Part shown: piece after piece, positions 25,110 through 26,523 of the stretch
How positions within the stretch are numbered: position 1 is the first letter of the stretch
Layout of the letters: each line of letters starts with the position of its first letter
Assembly (NCBI GenBank): GCA_002454195.1
Contig: DKIJ01000028.1
Coordinates: forward strand, 31,036 to 57,558
Reading direction: 5' to 3'
DNA from: Flavobacterium sp. UBA6721
GTDB lineage: Bacteria; Bacteroidota; Bacteroidia; Flavobacteriales; Flavobacteriaceae
Length of the DNA stretch: 26,523 nucleotides
Notes under the pieces: model-generated
The model's database searches: none
What the model was told of the DNA's origin: nothing
What the model saw: only the letters and a program-made list of their open reading frames with translations
Program-made: the position numbers and the translations under genes

Positions 25110-25382
25110 TTATTCAGCGGTTACAGGATCGATGATTGCTGAAATTTTAGCGATGGAATTGGCCGGAAATCTGCCTTGTTTAGCATGTTCAACGATTAAT
25201 TCCTCGTTAGGAGCGTTGTAAATACAATAGATTTTGTTATCTGTAACATAGCTATGAACCCACTGGATTTCGGAACCTAATTTACTCAAAACCCCGCAAG
25301 AGGCTTGTGAAATTCCTTTTAATTGTTCAGAAGTTAATTTTCCTGCATCAGGAATTTCTCTTTCAATAACGTACTTAGGTAT
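25110..25382 (-). CDS. DUF4242 small protein, start codon ATA
   Basis: Reading the minus strand gives PKYVIEREIPDAGKLTSEQL, continuing through ISQASCGVL, QWVHSYVTDNKIYCIYNAPNEELI and EHAKQGRFPANSIAKI to IIDPVTAE. About 90 residues, clearly a DUF4242 protein. The family includes the nickel-binding SCO4226 of Streptomyces with a ferredoxin-like fold. Two His (WVHSY, EHAKQG) and two Cys are present. The codon where the family has its Met is ATA (25382-25380). No ATG, GTG or TTG lies between it and the upstream in-frame TAA, although ATT directly precedes it. Either an unusual start is used, the start has mutated, or the base is a sequence error. The rest is intact with no frameshift. Confidence 0.75.
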   Translation of the reverse strand: MPKYVIEREIPDAGKLTSEQLKGISQASCGVLSKLGSEIQWVHSYVTDNKIYCIYNAPNEELIVEHAKQGRFPANSIAKISAIIDPVTAE

Positions 25383-25393
25383 AATGTTGAATT

Positions 25394-25459
25394 TTAAATT
25401 AACTTACTCTTTTGGCTTTTCAGATACGCCCCGTTTTTGAGATGGTTTCTGGTCTCCAT
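25394..25459 (-). other. 21-codon open frame in the DUF4242 leader
   Basis: An ATG at 25459 opens METRNHLKNGAYLKSQKSKLI, ending in TAA 11 bases before the ATA of the DUF4242 gene. It could be a leader peptide, or chance. It overlaps the inverted repeats at 25417-25466. Confidence 0.2.
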
Positions 25460-25466
25460 CTGAAGG
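25417..25466 (-). promoter_or_regulatory. Possible structured RNA leader of the DUF4242 gene
   Basis: TTCAGAT (25419-25425) pairs with ATCTGAA (25458-25464), enclosing GAGA (25439-25442) and TCTC (25453-25456). AGATGG (25440-25445) can also pair with CCATCT (25456-25461), which would compete with the outer stem. The region is GC-richer than its flanks (ACGCCCCG). It does not match any riboswitch class I can recognise by eye. Confidence 0.3.
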
Positions 25467-25564
25467 TTAAGGTATTGAAAATGAAAAGATTTGGAAGGTA
25501 TTAGGCTAAGTTACGAAAATTAAAAATGGGAATAAAAAATAAGTTAATTGATTACTAGCATTCT

Positions 25565-26431
25565 TTATTTTTTTATCTCTTTTTTGATTAGTGTTACTAT
25601 TCCTAAAGTAAGAAAACCAAAAATAAGACCAAAAGCAAATTCTTTCAGTATATCAGGAAATTGCGGTGCAAAATGGTGTAAAAATTCAATATTATGAGCA
25701 AAAATTCCTCCAGCAACCAAAATTAATGCAATCGTACCAATTACACTTAAGGCTTTGATAACTTTAGGTAATGCAAGCACAAGGATGTTTCCGAAAGATT
25801 TTGTAAAACTCTTTTCTTTGGTACTCATTGCAATCAATTTTAATCCCAATTCATCCATGCGAACAATTAAAGCTACGATACCATAAACTCCCACAGTGGC
25901 TATTAAGGCGATAATTGAAACAACTGCAATTTGTGACATTAAATCTTGTTCAATAACTGCTCCCAAGGCAATAATAACAATCTCGACAGATAAAATAAAG
26001 TCGGTAACAATTGCTGATTTTATTTTGGTTTTTTCAAGAGCCAATATTTCTTCTTCGGTAAAAGTTTCATCAGTGATTTCGATTTTGTCGTGATAATGAG
26101 GGAAAAAGAATTCGTAAATTTTTTCGGCTCCTTCATAAGCCAGATACAATCCTCCTAAAACTAAAATAATGATTATCGCTAAAGGAGAAAAAGCACTCAA
26201 TAAAAATGCAATCGGTAAAATGATAATTTTATTCATTAGCGAACCTTTGGTAATAGCCCATAAAACAGGAAGCTCTCTTGAAGAAGCAAATCCGGATGCT
26301 TTTTCGGCATTTACAGCCAAATCATCACCTAATATTCCTGCTGTTTTTTTTGCTGCGACTTTGCTCATTACTGCTACGTCGTCCATTAATGTTGCGATAT
26401 CATCTAATAAAGCGAAAAAACCTGATGCCAT
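25565..26431 (-). CDS. DUF808 family inner-membrane protein
   Basis: A 288-residue protein of the DUF808 family (E. coli YedI). The N-terminus MASGFFALLDDIATLMDDVAVMSKVAAKKTAGILGDDLAVNA and the segment ASSRELPVLWAITKGSL are family hallmarks. At least five hydrophobic segments are visible, at about residues 69-97, 141-160, 167-188, 216-240 and 264-284, so it is an integral membrane protein. The function of the family is not established. It has no obvious partner; the next gene downstream on its strand is the DUF4242 gene about 180 bases away. The last 92 bases of the window, upstream of this gene, show no complete promoter. Confidence 0.93.
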   Translation of the reverse strand: MASGFFALLDDIATLMDDVAVMSKVAAKKTAGILGDDLAVNAEKASGFASSRELPVLWAITKGSLMNKIIILPIAFLLSAFSPLAIIIILVLGGLYLAYEGAEKIYEFFFPHYHDKIEITDETFTEEEILALEKTKIKSAIVTDFILSVEIVIIALGAVIEQDLMSQIAVVSIIALIATVGVYGIVALIVRMDELGLKLIAMSTKEKSFTKSFGNILVLALPKVIKALSVIGTIALILVAGGIFAHNIEFLHHFAPQFPDILKEFAFGLIFGFLTLGIVTLIKKEIKK

Positions 26432-26523
26432 TTAATTATGTTTTAAAATTATTTTGTCAACTCAATTGACAGTTAAAGATTGTAAAAATACTATTTATTA
26501 CCCGTTGGGTGAAATTATTTGAA

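Overview
The window is AT-rich chromosomal DNA from a member of the Flavobacteriia, most likely Flavobacterium or a close relative. The evidence is: type IX secretion (T9SS) cargo with type B sorting domains, PorP/SprF-family partners, SprB repeats, Bacteroidota-type promoters (TTG-N19-TANNTTTG), no Shine-Dalgarno sequences before the starts, and several dispersed intergenic repeats of a kind common in this genus.

Layout. 1-376: a leader region with a dispersed repeat and a well-formed promoter, then rpsA (ribosomal protein S1, 377-2155, plus strand) and its terminator. 2405-8178: a plus-strand cluster of an 880-residue T9SS cargo protein, a PorP/SprF protein and a PorE-like OmpA protein, closed by a terminator. 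8308-8862: a secreted fasciclin-domain protein, convergent with pheT across a bidirectional terminator. 8950-14551: a minus-strand block of pheT, a bestrophin-like channel and recG. 14552-15120: non-coding, with two operator-like palindromes and three degenerate CGCAAAG repeat units. 15121-19471: aguA and aguB (agmatine to putrescine), both on the minus strand and separated by a plus-strand surface lipoprotein with repeats on either side. 19671-24034: an SprB-like adhesin gene broken by one in-frame stop and four single-base frameshifts, followed 16 bases later by an intact PorP/SprF partner (24051-25052). 25110-25382: a DUF4242 gene with no ordinary start codon and a structured leader. 25565-26431: a DUF808 membrane protein.

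How the genes fit together. Two separate cargo plus PorP/SprF modules are present. The first also has a PorE-like OmpA protein, which could tie the outer-membrane partner to peptidoglycan. The second has lost its cargo gene's reading frame unless the indels are sequence errors. AguA and AguB catalyse consecutive steps of putrescine synthesis. rpsA, pheT and recG are housekeeping genes.

I see no CRISPR array, transposase, phage gene, tRNA or rRNA, and no convincing new multi-gene system. The points most worth checking are the broken adhesin, the start-less DUF4242 gene with its leader, the paired TATCRY-N8-RYGATA palindromes, and the repeats around the separated aguA/aguB pair.
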